NCBI GenBank assembly: GCA_017646945.1
Contig: JAGCLN010000218.1
Coordinates: 1-10,496, forward strand
DNA: 10,496 bases
Source of the DNA: Clostridia bacterium
GTDB taxonomy: Bacteria > Bacillota > Clostridia > Christensenellales > Borkfalkiaceae
Direction of reading: 5' to 3'
In this document: in pieces, positions 1 through 5,830 of the stretch
Layout: each line of letters begins with the position of its first letter
Position numbering within the stretch: position 1 is the stretch's first letter
Notes under the pieces: generated by a model
What the model was told of the DNA's origin: nothing
What the model saw: only the letters and a program-made list of their open reading frames with translations
Databases searched by the model: none
Program-made: the position numbers and the translations under genes

Positions 1-232
1 CTGCTTTTGAAATACTCTTGCTGTTCTAGTGAAAGTTCGTTGCCGTCAGAGTCTTTTAAATTATACTTGACTTTATATTTAACGTAGATTATATTATTAG
101 TAGAAGAACTGTTTTTTATCAAGTTACCTTCGGGGCTTGACAAACGGGTAGTTGACTCGTTGGCAGTTCTTCTTTTTTTGTAATATCGTATATATGATAT
201 TGATTTTCAAAAATGCTTTCCAACCAAACCAT
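1..232 (-). pseudogene. Partial, frame-split gene fragment; tail resembles phage polyvalent/ADP-ribosyltransferase-protein linker
   Basis: Unconfirmed coding region running off the left edge on the minus strand. It opens with ATG at 232-230 (MVWLESIFEN...), 7 nt after a GGAG ribosome binding site. This frame ends at TGA 121-119 after 37 residues, followed at once by TAA. A second frame, entered by a -1 shift at the A7 run (173-179), stays open to the edge. It reads through a Ser/Thr/Asn-rich stretch into KYNLKDSDGNELSLEQQEYF. That segment resembles, from memory, the stretch before ADP-ribosyltransferase-like domains in large phage proteins of gut Clostridia; I cannot verify this here. One extra A would fuse the frames. 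It may be a decayed phage-derived remnant, a sequencing indel or a programmed -1 frameshift (in-frame A_AAA_AAA). No domain is complete in the window, so function is unassigned. Confidence 0.4.
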
Positions 233-256
233 CGTTAAACTCCGTGTCTGTAAAGA

Positions 257-285
257 TTGACTTTTTGGGTTTTTTACTGTATAAT
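257..285 (+). promoter_or_regulatory. Sigma-A promoter of the AgcS symporter gene
   Basis: The -35 TTGACT (257-262) and -10 TATAAT (280-285) are 17 bp apart, close to consensus. Transcription should start near 292, giving a leader of about 26 nt that carries the Shine-Dalgarno AAGGA (308-312), 5 nt before ATG 318. The leader is too short for a riboswitch. Confidence 0.85.
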
Positions 286-317
286 CTTTAAGTATTAAAT
301 TTTATATAAGGATTACT

Positions 318-1751
318 ATGGCTAAAATTATTGAATTTTTAACTAATGCAATCAACTTTACCAACGATGCGCTCTATACGTATATTTTGATTATACTGCT
401 CGCTATCGGCGGTATTTACTTTACCGTTAGAACAAAGGCAACGCAAGTAACTTCTATTCCCGAACAACTTAGAGTCGTTACTGAAAAACCCTCTGACAAA
501 AAAGCAGTATCTTCACTTAACGCGCTTATGGTATCAACCGCATCAAGAGTTGGTACGGGTAACATTATCGGCGTTTCCGCAGCGCTTTGCTTTGGCGGTT
601 TCGGTAGCGTGTTCTGGATGTGGGTTATAGCCCTTATCGGTGGCGCTTCCGCTTTCGTTGAAAGTACTCTTGCTCAAATTTATAAAAAGAAAGGCCCAAA
701 TTGTTCATACGGCGGTCCTGCTTACTATATTGAAGCAACCCTAAAATGCAGATGGCTTGCGGTAATATTCTCAATCTTTTTGATTTTAACTTACGGCGTT
801 GGCTTTAATATGCTTGCATCTTTCAACCTTCAAAGTACGTTTAAAGAATTTAACTTCTATAACGCAAGCGTTACGCCTTGGGTTATCGGCGGTATTATCT
901 CGGTTCTAGTTGGTTTTTGCTTGTTTGGTGGCGGTAAGAGAATTATTAAGGTTACCGGCTTTATGGTTCCCGTTATGGGCATCGCTTATATCTTAGTAGC
1001 CCTTATCGTTATGTGCATCAATATAACCACTATCCCAAGCGTTATTGCAAGAATCTTCACCGAAGCGTTCGACTTTACTTCCATCTTCGGCGGTTTCACA
1101 GGCTCGTGCATTATGTACGGTATTAAAAGAGGCCTATTCAGTAACGAAGCAGGTATCGGCTCTGCGCCTAACGCATCTGCGGCGGCAGACGTTAAGCACC
1201 CCGTTAAGCAAGGCTTAGTTCAAATTCTCTCTGTGTTTATCGACACTTTGGTTATTTGTACCGCAACGGCGTTTATGTGTATGTGCTCGGGCGTTGAACC
1301 GTTCACTACCGGAGACTCACCCGCTAACGACTATATATTAGCGGTAATGCGCGCAACTCTCGGTGGCTTTGGCCCTATCTTCCTTGCAATCGCTATGATG
1401 CTTTTTGCGTTTACCACTTTACTTGGAAACCTTTTCTACGTAAATCAATCTATTACTCATATTCTTAAAAAACCTGCTACTAAGAACTTTAACGCAGTTT
1501 ATTACGTTCTTGCATCATTACTCGTGTTCGTTGGTGCAGGTCTTAGTTCGGATATGCTTTGGGGAATTGCGGATATCACGATGGGGCTTATGGCTCTTAT
1601 CAATATTCCCGTTATCTTATACCTTTCTAAATACGCGTTCCGCGCATTAAAAGACTATAAAGACCAGAAAAAGCAAGGCTTAGACCCCGTATTTATCGCA
1701 AAGAAAATCGGCGTTAAAGAAGAAACCGATTACTGGAAAGAAAACAACTAA
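318..1751 (+). CDS. Sodium:amino-acid (alanine/glycine-type) symporter, AgcS family
   Basis: Inner-membrane secondary transporter of the AgcS (AlsT/DagA/GlnT) family, which takes up alanine, glycine or glutamine with Na+. The family signature SRVGTGNIIGV lies at residues 76-86, GPAYYIE at 133-139, and the conserved GLFSNEAGIGSAPNASAAA block at 272-290. About ten to eleven hydrophobic segments are visible, including 19-36, 86-110, 145-165, 187-203, 213-235, 301-322, 349-371 and 392-440. The charged C-terminal tail (about 445-477) is cytoplasmic by family topology. The 477-residue length is typical. The ATG start follows AAGGA by 5 nt. It is a single-gene unit with its own promoter and a hairpin terminator. 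The substrate cannot be read from the sequence; alanine is the default expectation. No amino-acid-responsive leader is visible. Confidence 0.93.
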   Translation: MAKIIEFLTNAINFTNDALYTYILIILLAIGGIYFTVRTKATQVTSIPEQLRVVTEKPSDKKAVSSLNALMVSTASRVGTGNIIGVSAALCFGGFGSVFWMWVIALIGGASAFVESTLAQIYKKKGPNCSYGGPAYYIEATLKCRWLAVIFSIFLILTYGVGFNMLASFNLQSTFKEFNFYNASVTPWVIGGIISVLVGFCLFGGGKRIIKVTGFMVPVMGIAYILVALIVMCINITTIPSVIARIFTEAFDFTSIFGGFTGSCIMYGIKRGLFSNEAGIGSAPNASAAADVKHPVKQGLVQILSVFIDTLVICTATAFMCMCSGVEPFTTGDSPANDYILAVMRATLGGFGPIFLAIAMMLFAFTTLLGNLFYVNQSITHILKKPATKNFNAVYYVLASLLVFVGAGLSSDMLWGIADITMGLMALINIPVILYLSKYAFRALKDYKDQKKQGLDPVFIAKKIGVKEETDYWKENN

Positions 1752-1758
1752 ATCAAAC

Positions 1759-1788
1759 AAGAACTCGCATAGCGCGAGTTCTTTTTTT
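1759..1788. terminator. Intrinsic terminator between AgcS gene and the 72-aa gene
   Basis: A 10-bp inverted repeat (1759-1768 with 1774-1783, 5-nt loop) runs into a T tract ending at 1788. It terminates the symporter transcript. The opposite side is less T-rich (TTGTTTGATTT on the minus strand), so termination of the converging unit is weaker but possible. Confidence 0.85.
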
Positions 1789-1794
1789 ACGCTT

Positions 1795-2013
1795 TTAATC
1801 AAAGATAACGCCGTCTTTTGGGTACAGTTCTAACACTTTATAGTAATTAGGAATATCGATAGGTTTAACGCCGTTTGCAAGCGCGGTAAACACTTCTAAC
1901 TTTTCATCGAGCATTTTTTCGCTTTCAAAATCGAAAAACTTGTCTACAAGCATATCGTCAAACTGCAGATAAAGTACGTGAAGCATTAATAATTTTTCTT
2001 GATTTTTAGTCAT
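1795..2013 (-). CDS. Small acidic protein of unknown function (72 aa)
   Basis: I do not recognise this protein. It has 72 residues, with about 14 Asp/Glu against 8 Lys, no Cys, no signal peptide and no obvious membrane segment. The N-terminal half (about 4-48) has a heptad-like spread of Leu/Phe/Met suggesting helices. The C-terminal part is rich in aromatics and proline (IPNYYKVLELYPKDGVIFD). It looks like a small soluble, possibly partner-binding protein; that is inference. The ATG at 2013-2011 lies one base after the stop of the 36-aa Cys-rich gene. It has AGGTGG 4 nt upstream, inside the end of that gene, so the two are almost certainly cotranscribed and translationally coupled. The unit ends at the hairpin at 1759-1788. 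Confidence 0.7.
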   Translation of the reverse strand: MTKNQEKLLMLHVLYLQFDDMLVDKFFDFESEKMLDEKLEVFTALANGVKPIDIPNYYKVLELYPKDGVIFD

Positions 2014-2014
2014 A

Positions 2015-2125
2015 TTACCACCTTAAAATACAATCTTCCGTACACTCTAAACAGTTTTCACACTCGCACTCGCAAGCCGAGTCGTTTTCTTTTGCGCCAA
2101 ATAATAACTTTAATAAATTGAACAT
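2015..2125 (-). CDS. Cys-rich 36-residue peptide (CxCxCxxCxxCxxxC)
   Basis: A short gene unlikely to be found by length-filtered gene callers: 36 codons from ATG 2125-2123 to TAA 2017-2015. Evidence that it is real: a perfect AAGGAG (2133-2138) 7 nt before the ATG, and a stop one base from the next gene's ATG. The N-terminus MFNLLKLLFG is hydrophobic and could be an amphipathic or membrane-touching helix. Residues 18-32 hold six cysteines spaced CxCxCxxCxxCxxxC among acidic residues (CECECENCLECTEDC). This suggests binding of a soft metal or an Fe-S cluster, or disulfide/thiol chemistry; no family is recognised. No radical SAM maturase is present in the window, so a ranthipeptide/SCIFF identity is not supported. 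A TATAGT -10-like hexamer lies upstream near 2149-2154 on the minus strand, without a clear -35. Confidence 0.72.
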   Translation of the reverse strand: MFNLLKLLFGAKENDSACECECENCLECTEDCILRW

Positions 2126-2176
2126 AATTTTTCTCCTTATCTAACGCTACTATAAACAACTAAAATTGCCAAATGC

Positions 2177-2205
2177 TTGTCACTATAAAAAAATTATGTT
2201 AAAAT
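2177..2205 (+). promoter_or_regulatory. Promoter placing +1 at the start codon of the cyclo-ligase gene (leaderless)
   Basis: TTGTCA (2177-2182) and TAAAAT (2200-2205) are 17 bp apart. Exactly 6 nt (ATTTTT) separate the -10 from ATG 2212, so the predicted transcription start is the A of the start codon. No purine-rich Shine-Dalgarno is present. Confidence 0.8.
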
Positions 2206-2211
2206 ATTTTT

Positions 2212-2739
2212 ATGAACGAATTAAGAAGTGAAATGAAAGCGAAACGCTCCGCTTTATCTACCGATGAAGTAACTGCGTTATCCACCTTAATTACAAATAG
2301 AGTTTTAACGCTTGATTTAAAAGATTATAACAGCGTTTTTATCTACCGCAGTTTTAAAAATGAAGTGGATACTAACCGACTTATAGCCTATTTTTTAAGC
2401 CAAAACAAGAAACTTGCTTACCCTGTAATTAAGGGGGATATTATGGTTGCGGGCGCGCCTAAAACAAGCGGTGAAAACCACTCGAAATTCGGCACGGTAG
2501 AGCCAACTCTATATCAAGAGTTAAACGATATTGATATATGCTTTGTTCCCCTTATTGCAACGGATAAAAACAAGAACAGAATAGGGTTTGGCAAAGGTTA
2601 TTACGATAAGTTTTTAAAAACTCACCCCTGTTTGAAAATAGGGCTTTGCTATGACTTTCAAGTAGTTGAAAACATAACGCCTAATCCGTGGGATATCCCA
2701 CTTGATATCATTGTTACCGAAAGTAAAATCATAAAGTAA
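2212..2739 (+). CDS. 5-formyltetrahydrofolate cyclo-ligase (MTHFS)
   Basis: Cytosolic enzyme that converts 5-formyltetrahydrofolate plus ATP to 5,10-methenyltetrahydrofolate, returning a storage or inhibitory folate to one-carbon metabolism. The 175-residue length is typical. Visible family features: the basic N-terminus NELRSEMKAKRSALS that starts the fold, FGTVEP at 93-98, the hydrophobic strand DICFVPLIA at 108-116, the nucleotide-binding RIGFGKGYYDKFL at 123-135, and a C-terminal DIIVTE at 165-170. The start is ATG 2212, the expected family N-terminus. It has no Shine-Dalgarno, but a promoter -10 lies 6 nt upstream, so the mRNA is predicted to be leaderless. It is a single-gene unit, divergent from the Cys-rich peptide unit and convergent with the class V aminotransferase gene. 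No neighbour has a folate role. Confidence 0.93.
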   Translation: MNELRSEMKAKRSALSTDEVTALSTLITNRVLTLDLKDYNSVFIYRSFKNEVDTNRLIAYFLSQNKKLAYPVIKGDIMVAGAPKTSGENHSKFGTVEPTLYQELNDIDICFVPLIATDKNKNRIGFGKGYYDKFLKTHPCLKIGLCYDFQVVENITPNPWDIPLDIIVTESKIIK

Positions 2740-2766
2740 AAGGTGCGTAAAATTACGCACCTTTTT
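2739..2766. terminator. Bidirectional terminator between cyclo-ligase and class V aminotransferase genes
   Basis: GGTGCGTA and TACGCACC form an 8-bp stem (11 bp including flanking A/T pairs) around a 4-nt AAAT loop, followed by TTTTT. The A-rich 5' side provides a T tract (TTTTACTTT) for the minus strand. Only 28 bp separate the two stop codons, so the element serves both genes. Confidence 0.88.
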
Positions 2767-2767
2767 A

Positions 2768-4042
2768 TTATAATGAACTTGCAATTTCCTTAGTTACTTT
2801 TAAGAACTTATCAATATCTTTCGCGCTGTGACAATGTAAGGGGGAAACCCTGATTGCTCCGCCGATGCCGATTGCTTCGATTATGCGCTTAGCATACATG
2901 CTTGACCTTACTCTATCGCAAACGATAATGTTTCTCTTTTCATACTCTTTAACAAGGTCGCTATAATCAATGCCTTCAATTCCCATAGCAACGATTAAAT
3001 CGCGCTTAGTTAAATCTTTATCGTCAACGTGGACTTTAACTTTATCAATGTGCCTTAAACCTTCAACTTCTTCACTACCCTCAAGAAGCCTATTAAGTAG
3101 AGCGCGTTCTTGAAGGTGGATTCTTCTCATTCCTTCGTTGTACGCATCTTCGCGAGAAGTTTTACCGATAAACTCTTCACCTATTTCGCAAACGTAGTTA
3201 ATAATTTCAAGCGTGGCGGAAAAGTTACCGGGCGACGGCGTTCCAAGTTCAAAAACCTTTTCGTCTTTCGCAATAAGTTTATGGTGGGGAAGTTTTGCAA
3301 CCCTATCCGAAACGTAACCGAAACCGCAACCGCGAACGCCAAAGAACTTGTACGGCGCGAAATTAGCGCAATCAACGCCTAAATCTTCAACGTCTATCTT
3401 AGAGTGGGGCGCGTGCTGAACCATATCGCAAACAACGTAAATATCGGGGTTTATTTCCCTTACGCGCTTTGCTATCTCTTTAACGTTGATTATTCTACCC
3501 GTTACGTTTGACGCACCCATTACGCTTACGAGTTTGGTGTTTTTATCAACGAGTTTAACCACGTCTTCAACGTTTATTCCACCCGTAACTTTATCGGCGG
3601 GAATAACCCTTAATTCCCTACCCGTCTTTTTGGCGTAAAACTCAACCGCGTCAAATGCCGAAGGGTGTTCAAGTGATGAAACGACTACGTTATCACCGCC
3701 TTCGGTTTCCATAATAATCTTTATCATTTGGAACATCGTTTGCGATGCCGTAAGTTCGGTAACCAACGCGCCCGACTTTGCACCGAAAATTATCTTTAAA
3801 ATATCTTCCGTACCCGCTACGACCACTTTTTTAAGGTCTTTCGCCTTTTGGTGAGTTCTTTCAGGGCAATCGGGTAAGCATTCAAGTTCCGCCTTTGACT
3901 CAACGCACTTTTTAAGCCTTAACGAACCGCCTGAATTATCGAAAAACAACCTTTCCCCATAAACGTCGTCTTCATCAACGAAATAGAACTTTTCTTTGAG
4001 TTTTAGTATAAAACTTTCATCAAACATTAAACCCTTTTCCAT
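2768..4042 (-). CDS. Class V PLP-dependent enzyme, cysteine-desulfurase-like but lacking the catalytic Cys
   Basis: A fold-type I PLP enzyme of the aminotransferase class V group (SufS/CsdA, isopenicillin N epimerase, kynureninase relatives). Visible features: His126 in LEHPSAF (stacks on PLP), Asp206 and Gln209 in VVCDMVQHAPH, Lys232 in FAPYKFFG (predicted Schiff-base lysine), a glycine-rich GVRGCGFGYVS strand, and a C-terminal substrate-type arginine in IRVSPLH (Arg398). SufS proteins carry RxGHHCA before that region. The matching stretch is VRSSMYAKR, with Ala384 at the Cys position, so canonical desulfuration by persulfide transfer is unlikely. An epimerase, C-S lyase or other PLP chemistry fits better; the substrate is unknown. 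The ATG at 4042 follows AGGGGA by 5 nt. It stands alone, with no suf/isc genes nearby. The AraC gene transcribed away from it may regulate it (inference). Confidence 0.88.
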   Translation of the reverse strand: MEKGLMFDESFILKLKEKFYFVDEDDVYGERLFFDNSGGSLRLKKCVESKAELECLPDCPERTHQKAKDLKKVVVAGTEDILKIIFGAKSGALVTELTASQTMFQMIKIIMETEGGDNVVVSSLEHPSAFDAVEFYAKKTGRELRVIPADKVTGGINVEDVVKLVDKNTKLVSVMGASNVTGRIINVKEIAKRVREINPDIYVVCDMVQHAPHSKIDVEDLGVDCANFAPYKFFGVRGCGFGYVSDRVAKLPHHKLIAKDEKVFELGTPSPGNFSATLEIINYVCEIGEEFIGKTSREDAYNEGMRRIHLQERALLNRLLEGSEEVEGLRHIDKVKVHVDDKDLTKRDLIVAMGIEGIDYSDLVKEYEKRNIIVCDRVRSSMYAKRIIEAIGIGGAIRVSPLHCHSAKDIDKFLKVTKEIASSL

Positions 4043-4121
4043 AACAATCCCCTATACTTTTTAGTAATTTCATTATACATTATAAATTTTGAAATATATA
4101 TTATCTTTTTTGCTAATTATA

Positions 4122-4150
4122 TTGAAAATCTTGCAATAATATAGTAAAAT
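4122..4150 (+). promoter_or_regulatory. Promoter placing +1 at the start codon of the first AraC gene (leaderless)
   Basis: TTGAAA (4122-4127) and TAAAAT (4145-4150) are 17 bp apart. The next 6 nt (CAAAAT) lead directly to ATG 4157, which should be +1. There is no Shine-Dalgarno. Two similar TTGC-plus-AT-rich words, at 4110-4122 and 4131-4142, start 21 bp apart, a spacing typical of AraC half-sites. The second lies between the -35 and -10. That operator reading is weak. Confidence 0.75.
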
Positions 4151-4156
4151 CAAAAT

Positions 4157-4909
4157 ATGGATAGCAATTTTAATTATTATTTAACTACAAACGGGGTTAC
4201 CTTTAATTACCTAAAATCAAAATCAATAAGCGAGCGCGAACTTCACGACTATAACGAACTTTTGTTTTATATAGACGGTGAAGCGACTTTGCATACTGAA
4301 AATTATAAGCAAAAATTAACCCCCAACACTCTCGTTTTTATCCCAAAAGGAAAGTACCACTTTCTTTCTCTAAGCAACCCCGATAACTTTACAAGGCTTA
4401 AAATTTCGTTCGATTGTGGCGCGTTAACTTCTCAACTTCCAAGTGATATTTTAGTTAGTAAAAACTTACCCACACTCACCCTTTCTTTACTTGAAAACGC
4501 ACTTATAGGGCTAAAAAACGATAATTTTACAAATGATTTTTACTACGGCGCGTTCCTGTTATTAGCGTCTTGGCTATCAACAAGCGCTACGAGCCAAGTG
4601 AAATTTGACGGGGAAGACACGCTCGTTTCAAACTGCGCTAAATATATTGAAAACAATCTATCTAACAACCTTTCAATCGCTAAAATTAGCGAGAGTTTAA
4701 ACTTTTCGCCTTCTACCGTTTCTCACGTTTTTAAACGGCAAACGGGAATATCTATTCATAACTATATAGTGCAAAAGCGCATGATTTACGCTAAAAAATT
4801 ACTCGAAACAAAATCGCCCACCCAAGTTCACCTTGAATGTGGTTACGCCGATTATTCTTCCTTTTACAAAGCGTACGTTAAAATGTTTGGCAAAAGCCCA
4901 AAAGATTAA
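4157..4909 (+). CDS. AraC/XylS-family transcriptional regulator with N-terminal cupin domain
   Basis: DNA-binding regulator of 250 residues. The N-terminal effector domain (about 10-90) shows the AraC-type cupin pattern: ELLFYIDGEATL, TLVFIPKGKYHFL and FTRLKISF. The C-terminal AraC DNA-binding domain spans about 158-250. Its first helix-turn-helix is at about 173-195 (LSIAKISESLNFSPSTVSH) and its second at about 222-245, closing with the family signature ADYSSFYKAYVKMFGKSP. The protein stops two residues after GKSP, slightly earlier than most relatives, which have a short YR-type tail; the stop sits against the terminator. The ATG is supported by the leaderless promoter and by the domain start. 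It is divergent from the class V PLP gene across 114 bp, which makes that gene the most likely target. The effector is unknown, and a small sugar or amino-acid-type ligand would be usual. Confidence 0.92.
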   Translation: MDSNFNYYLTTNGVTFNYLKSKSISERELHDYNELLFYIDGEATLHTENYKQKLTPNTLVFIPKGKYHFLSLSNPDNFTRLKISFDCGALTSQLPSDILVSKNLPTLTLSLLENALIGLKNDNFTNDFYYGAFLLLASWLSTSATSQVKFDGEDTLVSNCAKYIENNLSNNLSIAKISESLNFSPSTVSHVFKRQTGISIHNYIVQKRMIYAKKLLETKSPTQVHLECGYADYSSFYKAYVKMFGKSPKD

Positions 4910-4934
4910 AAAAGAGCGGATAACCGCTCTTTTT
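4909..4934. terminator. Bidirectional terminator shared by the two AraC genes
   Basis: An 11-bp stem (4909-4919 with 4924-4934, core AGAGCGG/CCGCTCT, loop ATAA) has five or more A on one flank and T on the other, so either strand yields hairpin plus U tract. Only 23 bp lie between the two stop codons. The T tract includes the first bases of the minus-strand gene's stop codon. Confidence 0.9.
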
Positions 4935-5715
4935 ATTTATGCTTGTAATTGCTTGGCGAAACGCCGTATTTAAGTTTAAAATACCTTGAAAAATTATAGG
5001 GGTTTGAAAAGCCAACTTTATAGCACGCCCCCGATACGCTTTCGCCGTTTACTATTAGCGAAAGGGCAACGGTTAATCTTTTATCCATTAAATACTCTTT
5101 TGGGCTTACGCCGTACTCCTTTTTAAATTCCCTGCCTAAATAAGTTCTGTTATAGGAAAAGGTTTTTGCTAAGGTTTCAATCAAAACGTCTTTATAATAA
5201 TTTTCATCTAAATAGGTTTTTACTTTTTTTAATAAAGCCTTATCTTCTTTTGAAGAAAGTTCGTCAATGATAGAAATAAGTATTTCGTTAACGGGTTGAG
5301 CGTAGACGATTTCATTTTCATCAACGAGCGATTTTATCTTATTATAATAATTACCACCAAGCGTGCAAACGGGTGGCAAGCTATCAAGTTTTTTAGCGTA
5401 ATTACCAAAAAAACCTATCCAAGCGTACTTTAAACCATTGTTCTTTTTATAATCGTATACGATAGGAACGTGTGGTTTTACGATAAACGCATCACCCTTT
5501 TTTAAAGTGAAACGCTCGTTACCAACCAAAACGTCACCACTACCGCCTTCTACAACGTGAACAACGTAGAAAAACCTTATATGCCTTTCACCCATTCCGC
5601 CAGACGGGTTTTGCTGATAACCTATAAACATAGGCGAAATCTCGTCAAATGAAACGCTTTTGCCTTTATATTCAGTTAACGCGTAGTGAATTGAACGCTC
5701 GATTTTAACTTTCAT
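4933..5715 (-). CDS. AraC-family transcriptional regulator with AraC-type cupin sensor domain
   Basis: Regulator of 260 residues. The N-terminal cupin-type ligand domain covers about 25-105, with HIRFFYVVHVVEGGSGDVLV at 45-64 and LKKGDAFIVKPHVPIVY at 71-87. The C-terminal DNA-binding domain covers about 163-258. Its first HTH is at about 178-200 (LIETLAKTFSYNRTYLGREF) and its second at about 226-248, ending in GFSNPYNFSRYFKLKYGVSP, the classic AraC signature. The ATG at 5715 lies 6 nt from TATAAT with no Shine-Dalgarno, so a leaderless mRNA is predicted. It is divergent from the amidohydrolase/NagB-like operon. A repeat over its own -35 and a matching repeat beside the operon's weak -35 suggest self-repression and activation of that operon (inference). 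It is not a close copy of the neighbouring AraC protein; their N-terminal domains differ clearly. Confidence 0.93.
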   Translation of the reverse strand: MKVKIERSIHYALTEYKGKSVSFDEISPMFIGYQQNPSGGMGERHIRFFYVVHVVEGGSGDVLVGNERFTLKKGDAFIVKPHVPIVYDYKKNNGLKYAWIGFFGNYAKKLDSLPPVCTLGGNYYNKIKSLVDENEIVYAQPVNEILISIIDELSSKEDKALLKKVKTYLDENYYKDVLIETLAKTFSYNRTYLGREFKKEYGVSPKEYLMDKRLTVALSLIVNGESVSGACYKVGFSNPYNFSRYFKLKYGVSPSNYKHK

Positions 5716-5721
5716 ATTCGT

Positions 5722-5751
5722 ATTATAACGCTAAATAGACTGCAAAGTCAA
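5722..5751 (-). promoter_or_regulatory. Promoter of the second AraC gene (leaderless)
   Basis: Read on the minus strand, TTGACT (5751-5746) and TATAAT (5727-5722) are separated by 18 bp. Six nucleotides (ACGAAT) then lead to ATG 5715, the predicted +1. The -35 overlaps a GACT-GCAA-AGTC inverted repeat (5738-5749), a plausible site for autorepression. Confidence 0.8.
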
Positions 5752-5793
5752 TCGTTAAAAGTCGCATTTTAATAAAAAATGATTGCAAAATGA
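5738..5793. promoter_or_regulatory. Candidate AraC-type operator: two imperfect direct repeats in the divergent region
   Basis: GACTGCAAAGTCA (5738-5750) and GATTGCAAAATGA (5781-5793) match at 10 of 13 positions and start 43 bp apart, about four helical turns. The first covers the -35 of the AraC promoter. The second ends two bases before the expected -35 of the amidohydrolase promoter. This is the arrangement expected for a regulator that represses itself and activates the operon. The region is AT-rich, so chance similarity is possible. Confidence 0.4.
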
Positions 5794-5795
5794 TA

Positions 5796-5824
5796 TTTTT
5801 TAATATTTTAATATATATTAAAAT
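5796..5824 (+). promoter_or_regulatory. Promoter of the amidohydrolase/NagB-like operon (leaderless, weak -35)
   Basis: TAAAAT (5819-5824) is followed by 6 nt (AAAAAT) and ATG 5831, so +1 falls on the start codon. The -35 position (5796-5801) reads TTTTTT, far from consensus, which suits a promoter needing an activator. There is no Shine-Dalgarno before the ATG. Confidence 0.6.
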
Positions 5825-5830
5825 AAAAAT

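Noticed and set aside
2015..2125. Cys-rich peptide as a SCIFF/ranthipeptide precursor
   Set aside because: The length and Cys spacing differ from SCIFF, and no radical SAM maturase or exporter gene is in the window.
3110..3382. Plus-strand 90-residue open frame and an overlapping minus-strand 64-residue frame within the class V gene
   Set aside because: They lie wholly inside a gene with clear PLP-enzyme motifs, have no ribosome site or promoter, and show composition expected from antisense or shifted reading.
2768..4042. Annotation as SufS/IscS cysteine desulfurase
   Set aside because: The active-site Cys appears to be Ala and no Fe-S assembly genes are adjacent.
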